Shown here piece after piece: positions 1 through 4,394 of a stretch of 6,875 nt of DNA; within the stretch, counting starts at the first letter, position 1, and each line of letters opens with the position of its first letter. The notes beneath the pieces are model-generated. The model saw only the letters and a list, made by a program, of their open reading frames with translations, was not told the DNA's origin and searched no databases. The position numbers and the translations under genes are program-made. The DNA is from Aquirhabdus sp. (GTDB taxonomy: Bacteria; Pseudomonadota; Gammaproteobacteria; Pseudomonadales; Moraxellaceae). Location of the stretch: positions 1 to 6,875 of the forward strand of contig JASLFQ010000038.1 in assembly GCA_030150595.1 (NCBI GenBank), given 5' to 3'.

Positions 1-183
1 GATGATCGCATGGGTGCAGGCTCTATCATCATCACCTCGCAATTGCCTATCGAATCGTGGCACGGCTATATTGGCGACCCCACGTTAGCTGATGCAATTT
101 TAGATCGACTTTTACATACATCGCATCGGGTACAACTCAAAGGCGATTCGATGCGTAAGGCGGAGTCAACTAAGCCAGAATGA
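1..183 (+). CDS. istB: IS21-family helper ATPase IstB, C-terminal fragment (5' end outside window)
   Basis: This frame is open from the first base to TGA at 181-183 and gives 60 residues. It carries the typical IstB C-terminus: an IITSQLP sensor-type strand, then [19 protein letters not shown], then [12 protein letters not shown]. In the family, IstB is an AAA+ ATPase related to DnaC that binds DNA and activates the IstA transposase for target capture. The usual length is about 250 residues, so only the last quarter is present; the Walker A and B motifs are outside the window. There is no frameshift in the visible part, and the short tail after SMRK is normal. A terminator follows 12 bases after the stop codon. 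Confidence 0.9.
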   Translation, partial: DDRMGAGSIIITSQLPIESWHGYIGDPTLADAILDRLLHTSHRVQLKGDSMRKAESTKPE

Positions 184-195
184 TGTTGTAAAGCT

Positions 196-231
196 ATCCT
201 CGCTCTTGACTTACGAGGGCGGGGATTTTTT
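196..231 (+). terminator. Intrinsic terminator after istB
   Basis: ATCCTCGCTC (196-205) pairs with GGGCGGGGAT (217-226), allowing G-U pairs, around an 11-base loop. A run of T follows at 226-231. It lies 12 bases after the istB stop and inside the IS, so it should limit read-through from the transposition genes into the flanking DNA, where the integrase gene is encoded on the opposite strand. Confidence 0.7.
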
Positions 232-240
232 AAAAACGTC

Positions 241-334
241 GTGGTCAGTTTGATGATTTTGGCTTGTCAATTGAAATGAGCTGAGGTGGTCAGCTAAAGT
301 GAGTACGGGTGGTCAGTTGGGGTGAGTATTTGCA
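241..334 (+). repeat. Four tandem 22-23 bp terminal repeats of the IS21-family element
   Basis: Copies begin at 241, 263, 286 and 309. Copies 1, 3 and 4 start with GTGGTCAG; copy 2 is degenerate (CTTGTCAA). Copies 2 to 4 share a following TGAG element and copies 3 and 4 share GTGAGTA. The spacing is 22, 23 and 23 bases, about two helical turns. Repeats of this kind at IS21-family ends are known as transposase-binding sites. The outermost copy is the likely terminal inverted repeat. Confidence 0.75.
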
Positions 335-441
335 TCTGTAAGAGTTATGCTCGTGCCTTCTCTTTGTCCTAGTGATTTTTGAAAGGTATCAACGTTTTTT
401 ACTAGCGTATCAAAGGGCATTTCGTTAGGATCGATTGTCAT
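313..441 (-). pseudogene. Small ORF downstream of the integrase, truncated by the IS
   Basis: ATG at 441-439 begins 1 base after the integrase TGA stop (TGAGATG), an arrangement typical of translational coupling. The frame reads 42 codons (MTIDPNEMPFDTLVKNV...) to TGA at 315-313. The last several codons and the stop lie inside the IS terminal repeat, so only about 35 residues are native; the original 3' end must have been separated by the IS insertion. A weak GGCGGGG in the end of the integrase gene could act as ribosome binding site. I do not recognise the protein and the remnant is too short for a family call. It could also be a chance frame, but the coupled start and the break at the IS edge suggest a real, disrupted gene. 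Confidence 0.45.
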
Positions 442-442
442 C

Positions 443-1675
443 TCACGCCCCGCCTGCAACTTTTGGGAACGGAATAACATTTGAACCTTCGCGCAAATTG
501 TCCAAATAATCCGCCCACACTTGCATCATAACTTTACGTTCATCAAGAAAACTGGTTCTATCGTAAGCCGTACCGTGGATATTCTTAATACGGTGTCCTA
601 GCTGTAGCTCAGTTAATTCCTCTGAAAACTTCAACCGTTCTTTAAGCGTGGTTTTTGCCAATGCTCTAAAGCCATGTGCGCACATTTCATCACTGCTATA
701 TCCCATGCGCCGCAATGCAAGATTTACGGTATTTTCAGACATGATTTTATGTTTCGTAGCGGCTCGACTGTAAAACACATAAGGAGTGTGTCCATTCAGC
801 TCATGCAGTTGCCTCAAAATTTCGACGGTCTGCCACGCCAATGGCACAATCAATTCAACCTTAGTCTGGTTTCTTGTCTTTGGTGGTACATACCGCCACT
901 CGCCCGCCTCTAGGTCTATATCCGCCCACAATGCGCCACGAAGTTCGACAGGTCGAATAAATACCAATGGTGAAAGCTTCAAGGCACAAATAGTATTCAG
1001 GTCGCCGCTATATTGGTGAATATTTCTAAGTAGCTGTGGAATGTCCTTAATATCTGTAATCGCGGCTCTATGTGTAGCTTGAGGCGGTTTAAGTGCGCCG
1101 CGTAGGTCGGTAGTTGGGTCGCGCTCTATACGTCCAGTTGCAACGGCATAGCGGAAAACCTGTGAGCATTTCACCTTGATAGCCTTAGCTGTCTCAAGAT
1201 GGTTTTTAGACTCCTCTTTACGACAAGCCATTAAAACCATTGGCGGTGTAATCTTGTCGATAGGCTTATGTCCAAACGCCTTAAATGCAAAGTCTAGTAA
1301 CCATCTCGCTTTAACTATTGTTGATTCGGCTAAATTGGTTTGACGCTCTAACCATTCAGTAGCAATGACTTCAAACGTATCAATAGATGCAACCATTGCC
1401 GCCCGCTCTTCGTGGTGAGCCTTCGGGTCTATGCCTTGTTCTCTAAGCTGCTTTGCGTCATCGCGCGCCTTGAAAGCCGCCGCGAGTGTTATTAATGGAT
1501 ATGTACCAATACGCCACGAAACACGATTAGCTCCGTGTTTGTAGTCTATAAACCATATCTTTTTACCGTTCGCATAAACAAACAGACGCAAGCCATTGCC
1601 GAAGCTGTACTTATCAGGTGCTTTTTGAGTTGTGGGAGGTGGTTTTAACTTTCTGATATTTGCATCGGTTAGCAT
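443..1675 (-). CDS. Tyrosine recombinase / site-specific integrase (P4-like, DUF4102 N-terminus)
   Basis: This 410-residue protein catalyses integration and excision of mobile DNA by strand exchange through a covalent 3'-phosphotyrosine. Residues about 1-95 form the arm-binding DUF4102-type domain (LTDANIRKLK, GLRLFVYANGKK, RIGTYPLITLAAA). Residues about 100-195 form the SAM-like core-binding domain. Residues about 205-395 are the catalytic domain, with R241 (IRPVELRG), probable K266, H334 and R337 (AHGFRALA), H361 (LGH) and nucleophile Y371 (GTAYDR). All key residues are present and the length is normal, so it looks functional. The ATG at 1675 has an AGGG 8 bases upstream and an N-terminus matching the family. 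The tRNA-Arg gene is upstream and the likely att site is its 3' end. A small ORF follows with a coupled start. Target specificity is inferred from position. Confidence 0.93.
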   Translation of the reverse strand: MLTDANIRKLKPPPTTQKAPDKYSFGNGLRLFVYANGKKIWFIDYKHGANRVSWRIGTYPLITLAAAFKARDDAKQLREQGIDPKAHHEERAAMVASIDTFEVIATEWLERQTNLAESTIVKARWLLDFAFKAFGHKPIDKITPPMVLMACRKEESKNHLETAKAIKVKCSQVFRYAVATGRIERDPTTDLRGALKPPQATHRAAITDIKDIPQLLRNIHQYSGDLNTICALKLSPLVFIRPVELRGALWADIDLEAGEWRYVPPKTRNQTKVELIVPLAWQTVEILRQLHELNGHTPYVFYSRAATKHKIMSENTVNLALRRMGYSSDEMCAHGFRALAKTTLKERLKFSEELTELQLGHRIKNIHGTAYDRTSFLDERKVMMQVWADYLDNLREGSNVIPFPKVAGGA

Positions 1676-1697
1676 CGCTTAAACCCTGCATTTTGAG

Positions 1698-1725
1698 CGG
1701 TAATTATTTACCGTCAAATTTACCG
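1698..1725. repeat. TTTACCG repeats and palindrome at the integrase promoter
   Basis: A perfect inverted repeat, CGGTAA (1698-1703) and TTACCG (1708-1713), is spaced by 4 bases. A further TTTACCG at 1719-1725 is a direct copy 12 bases from the first (1707-1713). A related CGGTTTAC lies at 1736-1743. The copies cover the proposed -10 and start region of int. They could be an operator for autoregulation or arm-type integrase/excisionase sites; the sequence does not decide which. Confidence 0.5.
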
Positions 1726-1745
1726 CCTTTATGTACGGTTTACAA
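1717..1745 (-). promoter_or_regulatory. Candidate sigma70 promoter of the integrase gene
   Basis: On the minus strand, TTGTAA (1745-1740) and TAAATT (1722-1717) are separated by 17 bases; each matches 4 of 6 consensus positions. The predicted start is near 1710, about 35 bases before the int ATG. The TTTACCG repeats overlap the -10 and the predicted start. Confidence 0.45.
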
Positions 1746-1773
1746 TGGTTCGCGGCGTACAACGACGAGCAAC

Positions 1774-1807
1774 AAAAAAGCCCTAAAGCTTGTGGCTAAA
1801 GGGCTTT
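1774..1807 (-). terminator. Intrinsic terminator of tRNA-Arg
   Basis: AAAGCCCT (1777-1784) pairs with AGGGCTTT (1800-1807). Read on the minus strand, the hairpin is followed by six T residues (1779-1774). It lies 33 bases past the tRNA-Arg CCA end and ends transcription before the integrase promoter. On the plus strand only a short T run follows, so it acts mainly in the tRNA direction. Confidence 0.8.
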
Positions 1808-1840
1808 ACGGTGTTCTACGAACAACGGCGAAACTATATC

Positions 1841-1864
1841 TGGTGCGCTGGGAGGGAGTCGAAC
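1841..1864 (-). other. Proposed attachment site (att core) in the 3' end of tRNA-Arg
   Basis: Integrases of this family commonly recombine within the T-arm to CCA segment of a tRNA gene, which the incoming element regenerates. Position 1841-1864 is that segment (T-arm 3' half, acceptor stem, CCA) and the integrase lies directly beyond it. The matching direct repeat at the other end of the island is outside the window, so this is inferred from position only. Confidence 0.4.
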
Positions 1865-1917
1865 CCCCGACCCTCAAGTTCGTAGCCTGATGCTCTATCC
1901 AGCTGAGCTACCAGCGC
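1841..1917 (-). tRNA. tRNA-Arg (anticodon ACG)
   Basis: The 77-base gene encodes CCA. The acceptor stem GCGCTGG / CCAGCGC is fully paired, the D arm is GCTC...GAGC, and the T arm is GGGGG TTCGACT CCCTC with one wobble pair. The anticodon stem TCAGG / CTTGA encloses the 7-base loop CTACGAA, giving anticodon ACG (A34 becomes inosine in this tRNA; reads CGU, CGC, CGA). The gene is intact even though an integrase sits at its 3' end. It has its own terminator downstream and a promoter upstream, and may also receive transcripts from tRNA-Ser. Confidence 0.96.
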
Positions 1918-2112
1918 AAAATGCAAACAACTTACGTCGAAAGCAAACTACAATATAATCTTGTTCTAAATCAATTATGTTTTAAAACAACACTACATCA
2001 AGGTGGCGTATTCTATAGAACTACTACACAGTACGTCAACTCTTTTTTGCATTATATTTATCAATTTCATCATTTACACAAATTAGAAATATCAAAACAT
2101 GCTACAAATAAA
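1918..2112. other. Spacer between tRNA-Arg and tRNA-Ser
   Basis: This A+T-rich spacer holds the tRNA-Arg promoter and no convincing gene. I see no strong terminator after tRNA-Ser, so read-through of the Ser transcript into tRNA-Arg is possible. A perfect TATAAT at 1954-1959 on the plus strand lacks a good -35. Confidence 0.6.
2010..2039 (-). promoter_or_regulatory. Candidate sigma70 promoter of tRNA-Arg
   Basis: On the minus strand, TTGACG (2039-2034; 5 of 6) is followed after 16 bases by TATAGA (2017-2012), or after 18 bases by TAGAAT (2015-2010). Transcription would start near 2003 and give a leader of about 85 bases before the mature tRNA-Arg 5' end. Confidence 0.6.
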
Positions 2113-2202
2113 TGGCGGTGAGGGAGGGATTCGAACCCTCGGTAGGGGTTAACCTACTCTCCCTTAGCAGGGGAGTACCTTAAGCCACTCGGCCACCTCA
2201 CC
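2113..2202 (-). tRNA. tRNA-Ser (anticodon GCT)
   Basis: This 90-base class II tRNA has CCA encoded. The acceptor stem GGTGAGG / CCTCACC is complete with discriminator G, as expected for tRNA-Ser. The anticodon stem CTCCC / GGGAG encloses CTGCTAA, giving anticodon GCT (reads AGC and AGU). The long variable arm (GTAGG...CCTAC) and the T arm GAGGG TTCGAAT CCCTC are well formed. Confidence 0.96.
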
Positions 2203-2213
2203 ACGAGGCGGTC

Positions 2214-2242
2214 ATATTACAAAAACAAAAGCAGAATCACAA
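2214..2242 (-). promoter_or_regulatory. Candidate sigma70 promoter of tRNA-Ser
   Basis: On the minus strand, TTGTGA (2242-2237) and TAATAT (2219-2214) are separated by 17 bases. They are followed by a G+C-rich stretch (GACCGCC) before the mature 5' end at 2202. A G+C-rich discriminator is typical of stable-RNA promoters under stringent control; control here is inference. Confidence 0.6.
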
Positions 2243-2320
2243 GCTGAATTATCACAAATATCGATGACAGCTCACGAATTCGCCGTTATGGTAACAAGTA
2301 AAGACCTAATAAGATCGTTT

Positions 2321-2376
2321 AGGTGACTTGTAAGCCACCTTAATTATTCATCTAACAATTAAGACGCCTAGTCTTA
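2321..2376 (-). terminator. Weak hairpins downstream of the lipoprotein gene
   Basis: Read on the minus strand, the first hairpin (2376-2371 with 2365-2360, TAAGAC / GTCTTA, 5-base loop) lies 12 bases after the stop codon. A second lies at 2340-2321 (AGGTGGC / GTCACCT with one G-U pair). Neither has a strong T run, so termination here is uncertain. Confidence 0.3.
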
Positions 2377-2388
2377 TTGTTTCGTATC

Positions 2389-2655
2389 TCAACTACCACT
2401 ACTGCCCTTAGAGTTCACATCATCAATTAAGCTATTTTCTTCACTGACACGCTGTTTATTATCAACTTTATAGTAATCATCACTATGTTTATCTATTTCT
2501 TGTTGCTTAATCGCTTGTTCTGCAGGAGTCAGTTGTTGAGTATCAGACGCCTCTGGCTTAGGCACTGCTTTATGCTTACTACATGCCGTTGCACCAGTGA
2601 GCACCACTAGCGCAAGAAAACAGACTTGCCATTGACGGTTTTGACTATGCTTCAT
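2389..2655 (-). CDS. Small predicted lipoprotein, unknown function
   Basis: This 88-residue protein begins MKHSQNRQWQVCFLALVVLTG. It has a basic N-terminus, a hydrophobic stretch at about 9-22, and ATAC ending at Cys25, a plausible lipobox though Ala replaces the usual Leu at -3. Ser at +2 would favour the outer membrane. The mature part, about 64 residues, is hydrophilic and charged, with a Gln/Glu/Lys-rich middle (TPAEQAIKQQEIDKH) and a Ser/Gly end (KGSSGS). I do not recognise a family. I chose the ATG at 2655 because AAGGAG lies 8 bases before it; a TTG at 2673 is in frame but includes the Shine-Dalgarno sequence itself. The gene is divergent from the AI-2E-type permease gene and lies upstream of tRNA-Ser on the same strand. 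The coding call is good and lipidation is probable. Confidence 0.72.
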   Translation of the reverse strand: MKHSQNRQWQVCFLALVVLTGATACSKHKAVPKPEASDTQQLTPAEQAIKQQEIDKHSDDYYKVDNKQRVSEENSLIDDVNSKGSSGS

Positions 2656-2793
2656 CTTTCGCACTCCTTGCAATCTATTCTAACTAGAACGATTTGGCTG
2701 ATATTCATTGATATTGAAGATATAATTAAATATACACCTGTTCTTATACAGATGAGCAGATAATATAACATCTCTTCCTTTCATTTTTCTAAC

Positions 2794-2821
2794 ATAATAA
2801 CATTGCGATAACATTGTTAAA
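2794..2821 (-). promoter_or_regulatory. Candidate promoter and repeated operator-like element in the divergent intergenic region
   Basis: On the minus strand, TTTAAC (2821-2816) and TATTAT (2799-2794) are 16 bases apart and could drive the lipoprotein gene. ATAACATTG occurs at 2797-2805 and again at 2808-2816, an 11-base period that puts both copies on one face of the helix. TAACATTGTTA (2809-2819) is a perfect palindrome around one base. A third partial copy (ATAACAT) is at 2765-2771. This could be a regulator site, but A+T-rich DNA gives such patterns by chance more easily. Confidence 0.35.
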
Positions 2822-2869
2822 CTATCCAACTCCATACACTATAACTTATCCATATTCGGCGTCCAGCAT

Positions 2870-3988
2870 ATGTCTAGATCTTCAACCATTTCTACATTAT
2901 CTATCCAGCGTATGTTATTGCCCATTTTACTCGGCGCTCTGGTGTATTTCAGCTTCGAAGTTTTTAAAATTTTTCTCACTCCTGTAGCATGGGCTGCAGT
3001 CATCGTTTATGTCACTTGGCCTCTGTATCAGTGGACATTGCATAAACTCTCAGGACGGGAAAATGCTGCCGCTGGACTCGTCACGATTGGATTAATGATT
3101 GTAGTCGGAGTTCCTATCGGATGTGGATTACTAGCGCTCGAACATCAAGTCGTATATTGGTATCACCAGCTACATAACCAATTAAATGCAGGACAGCTCA
3201 TATTACCAACGTCACTACAGAACCTACCGTGGGCTGGTAATTATTTACAAGACATCGTCGGACAGCTTAACGACGATCCAAGCGCGCTTGAAGCGCAAAT
3301 GCGATCACTACTTCACCAACAAGTAGGTAAAGGTGCTCGTTTTATTGGAAATCTCGCTGAACACTTCGCTTCACTCGGATTTTGTTTACTCACCATGTTT
3401 TTCTTTTATAAAGATGGTGCGCGAATTATGGTGCATATTAAATTGGCACTCGAACGCATCATCGGTAGACGTGGTGATCATTACTTATCAGCGATTGCAG
3501 TCACAACACGCGCAGTCGTATATGGCAACGTCCTCACCGCGGTCGCACAAGGTACACTTGCCTTTATCGGTTACAGTATCGCGGGATTACCCGGTGCATT
3601 TGTTTTTGCAACCATTACCGCTACTTTCGCCATGATTCCATTTGCCTCACCTTTGGCTTGGGGTTTAGCAATCGCTTGGCTCGCGATTACTGGCTTTCCG
3701 CTAGAAGCGGCTTGTTTGGCGGTCTGGGCAGGTATTGTGATCTTTACGATTGATAATATTTTCCGACCAATGGTCATTTCCAGTGCAACCGAAATTCCAT
3801 TTCTCGTCGTTTTATTTGGGGTTTTAGGTGGTTTAACTGCGTTTGGAATGATTGGGTTATTTATTGGTCCAGTGATTTTGGCAATGCTTTTGGCAGTCTG
3901 GCGTGAATGGCTAACGCATGAACGCGAACAAAGTGAAATTGCAACCGAAATCGTCATCGCTCAAGAAACTCCGACGCCAAAAACTTAA
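2870..3988 (+). CDS. AI-2E / PerM family (UPF0118) inner-membrane transporter
   Basis: This 372-residue polytopic inner-membrane protein of the AI-2E transporter family (PF01594) has a usual length of about 350-380. Hydrophobic segments lie at about 15-35, 37-57, 66-90, 165-181, 210-236, 242-262, 263-297 and 308-343, with a large soluble stretch at about 92-160. The family signature is clear near the C-terminus: IDNIFRP (294-300) and LFGVLGGLTAFGMIGLFIGP (315-334). Members have been linked to autoinducer-2 export (TqsA) or Na+/H+ exchange, but the substrate here cannot be read from sequence. The ATG at 2870 lacks a clear Shine-Dalgarno. Met15 is an alternative that would trim only the cytoplasmic N-terminus. 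A TATAAC at 2840-2845 may be the -10 of its promoter. The gene ends at a terminator shared with tRNA-Leu. Confidence 0.92.
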   Translation: MSRSSTISTLSIQRMLLPILLGALVYFSFEVFKIFLTPVAWAAVIVYVTWPLYQWTLHKLSGRENAAAGLVTIGLMIVVGVPIGCGLLALEHQVVYWYHQLHNQLNAGQLILPTSLQNLPWAGNYLQDIVGQLNDDPSALEAQMRSLLHQQVGKGARFIGNLAEHFASLGFCLLTMFFFYKDGARIMVHIKLALERIIGRRGDHYLSAIAVTTRAVVYGNVLTAVAQGTLAFIGYSIAGLPGAFVFATITATFAMIPFASPLAWGLAIAWLAITGFPLEAACLAVWAGIVIFTIDNIFRPMVISSATEIPFLVVLFGVLGGLTAFGMIGLFIGPVILAMLLAVWREWLTHEREQSEIATEIVIAQETPTPKT

Positions 3989-4017
3989 TACAAAGCGTTC
4001 CTCAAAAAATACGTACA

Positions 4018-4049
4018 AAAAAGCCCAGACTAAATAATCTGGGCTTTTT
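4018..4049. terminator. Bidirectional intrinsic terminator between permease gene and tRNA-Leu
   Basis: AAAAAGCCCAGA (4018-4029) and TCTGGGCTTTTT (4038-4049) pair perfectly around an 8-base loop. The plus strand ends in a T run (4045-4049) for the permease gene, and the minus strand ends in T residues opposite 4022-4017 for tRNA-Leu. It serves the two convergent genes. Confidence 0.9.
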
Positions 4050-4075
4050 GGATCATGATACAAATCAATCAAATT

Positions 4076-4160
4076 TGGTGCGGATGAGAGGACTTGAACC
4101 TCCACGATTTTACTCGCCAATACCTGAAACTGGTGCGTCTACCAATTCCGCCACATCCGC
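4076..4160 (-). tRNA. tRNA-Leu (anticodon CAG)
   Basis: This 85-base class II tRNA has CCA encoded. The acceptor stem GCGGATG / CATCCGC is complete with discriminator A. The D region GGCGGAATTGGTAGACGC is typical of tRNA-Leu. The anticodon stem CCAGT / ATTGG encloses TTCAGGT, giving anticodon CAG (reads CUG). A variable arm (CGA...TCG) and T arm GGAGG TTCAAGT CCTCT follow. The shared bidirectional terminator lies 27 bases past its 3' end. Confidence 0.96.
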
Positions 4161-4171
4161 GTAGGTCGGCA

Positions 4172-4200
4172 ATGCTATAGATTTCATCAAAAATCGTCAA
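4172..4200 (-). promoter_or_regulatory. Candidate sigma70 promoter of tRNA-Leu
   Basis: On the minus strand, TTGACG (4200-4195; 5 of 6) and TAGCAT (4177-4172; 4 of 6) are 17 bases apart. The predicted start is near 4165, only a few bases before the mature 5' end, with a G+C-rich TGCCGACC discriminator typical of stable-RNA promoters. Confidence 0.6.
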
Positions 4201-4313
4201 GCCCTCATCCAGATTTATCGTCGATTATTTAACATCTCAAATATGAACCTACGAAATATCAATATCGATCAGCGATGTTTATCAAAAGCTGTTCACTTTT
4301 ATTGCTATTTTTA

Positions 4314-4388
4314 GTCATATAAATGACCAGCAAAGTCTCAAAATGCCCAAGCAACGATACCGTATTGTCATAAAAGCTGTGTTAAACT
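4314..4388 (+). promoter_or_regulatory. Upstream region of rnr: palindrome and -10-like elements
   Basis: GTCAT (4314-4318) and ATGAC (4323-4327) form an inverted repeat whose centre holds TATAAA (4318-4323), a -10-like hexamer with no good -35. Closer to the gene, TG-T-TAAACT (TAAACT at 4383-4388) resembles an extended -10 ending 6 bases before the rnr ATG. TTGTCA (4365-4370) resembles a -35 but is only 12 bases from it, so the two cannot form one promoter. Which element drives rnr is not decided by sequence. Confidence 0.3.
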
Positions 4389-4394
4389 GAAATA

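Larger units (their letters stand above)
1..334 (+). mobile_element. IS21-family insertion sequence, 3' portion
   Basis: This is the downstream end of an IS21-family element: the C-terminal part of istB, a terminator hairpin, and a terminal block of four tandem repeats. IS21-family elements carry istA (transposase) followed by istB (helper ATPase) and have multiple repeats at their ends with terminal TG...CA dinucleotides. The last repeat here runs to TTGCA, so I place the outer end at about 334, but only to within a few bases. The rest of the element, including istA, lies left of the window. It points toward the 3' end of the integrase gene and interrupts a small ORF there. The family call is firm; the exact boundary and the name of the IS are not. 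Confidence 0.82.
335..1840 (-). mobile_element. Integrase-proximal end of a tRNA-Arg-associated genomic island (inferred)
   Basis: A tRNA-targeting tyrosine integrase lies 165 bases beyond the 3' end of tRNA-Arg(ACG), with only a terminator and the integrase promoter between them. Known P4-type islands place int next to the att site formed by the tRNA 3' end. The island would continue leftwards past the IS21 element, which appears to have inserted into it later. The other attachment site and the cargo are outside the window, so the island is an inference from gene order. An old, degraded integration remnant would look the same here. Confidence 0.6.

Noticed and set aside
1660..1890. Plus-strand frame of 76 codons across the int start, terminator and tRNA-Arg
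   Set aside because: It overlaps a terminator and the tRNA gene on the opposite strand, has no ribosome binding site, and its end is translated tRNA sequence.
1954..1959. Perfect TATAAT on the plus strand between the tRNA genes
   Set aside because: There is no adequate -35 at a suitable distance and no gene for it to serve; it would only make antisense RNA to tRNA-Ser.
1921..2121. Plus-strand frame of 66 codons in the spacer between tRNA-Arg and tRNA-Ser
   Set aside because: It starts 3 bases from the tRNA-Arg 5' end without a Shine-Dalgarno, is antisense to the tRNA-Arg promoter and ends inside tRNA-Ser; the composition looks like chance A+T-rich translation.
3571..3957. Minus-strand frame of 128 codons
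   Set aside because: It is entirely antisense to the well-supported AI-2E-family gene and has no family features of its own.
3911..4120. Minus-strand frame of 69 codons
   Set aside because: It begins inside tRNA-Leu and passes through the bidirectional terminator into the permease gene; this is a common false ORF at tRNA genes.
4365..4388. TTGTCA with TAAACT as a single rnr promoter
   Set aside because: The spacer is only 12 bases, too short for a sigma70 promoter.
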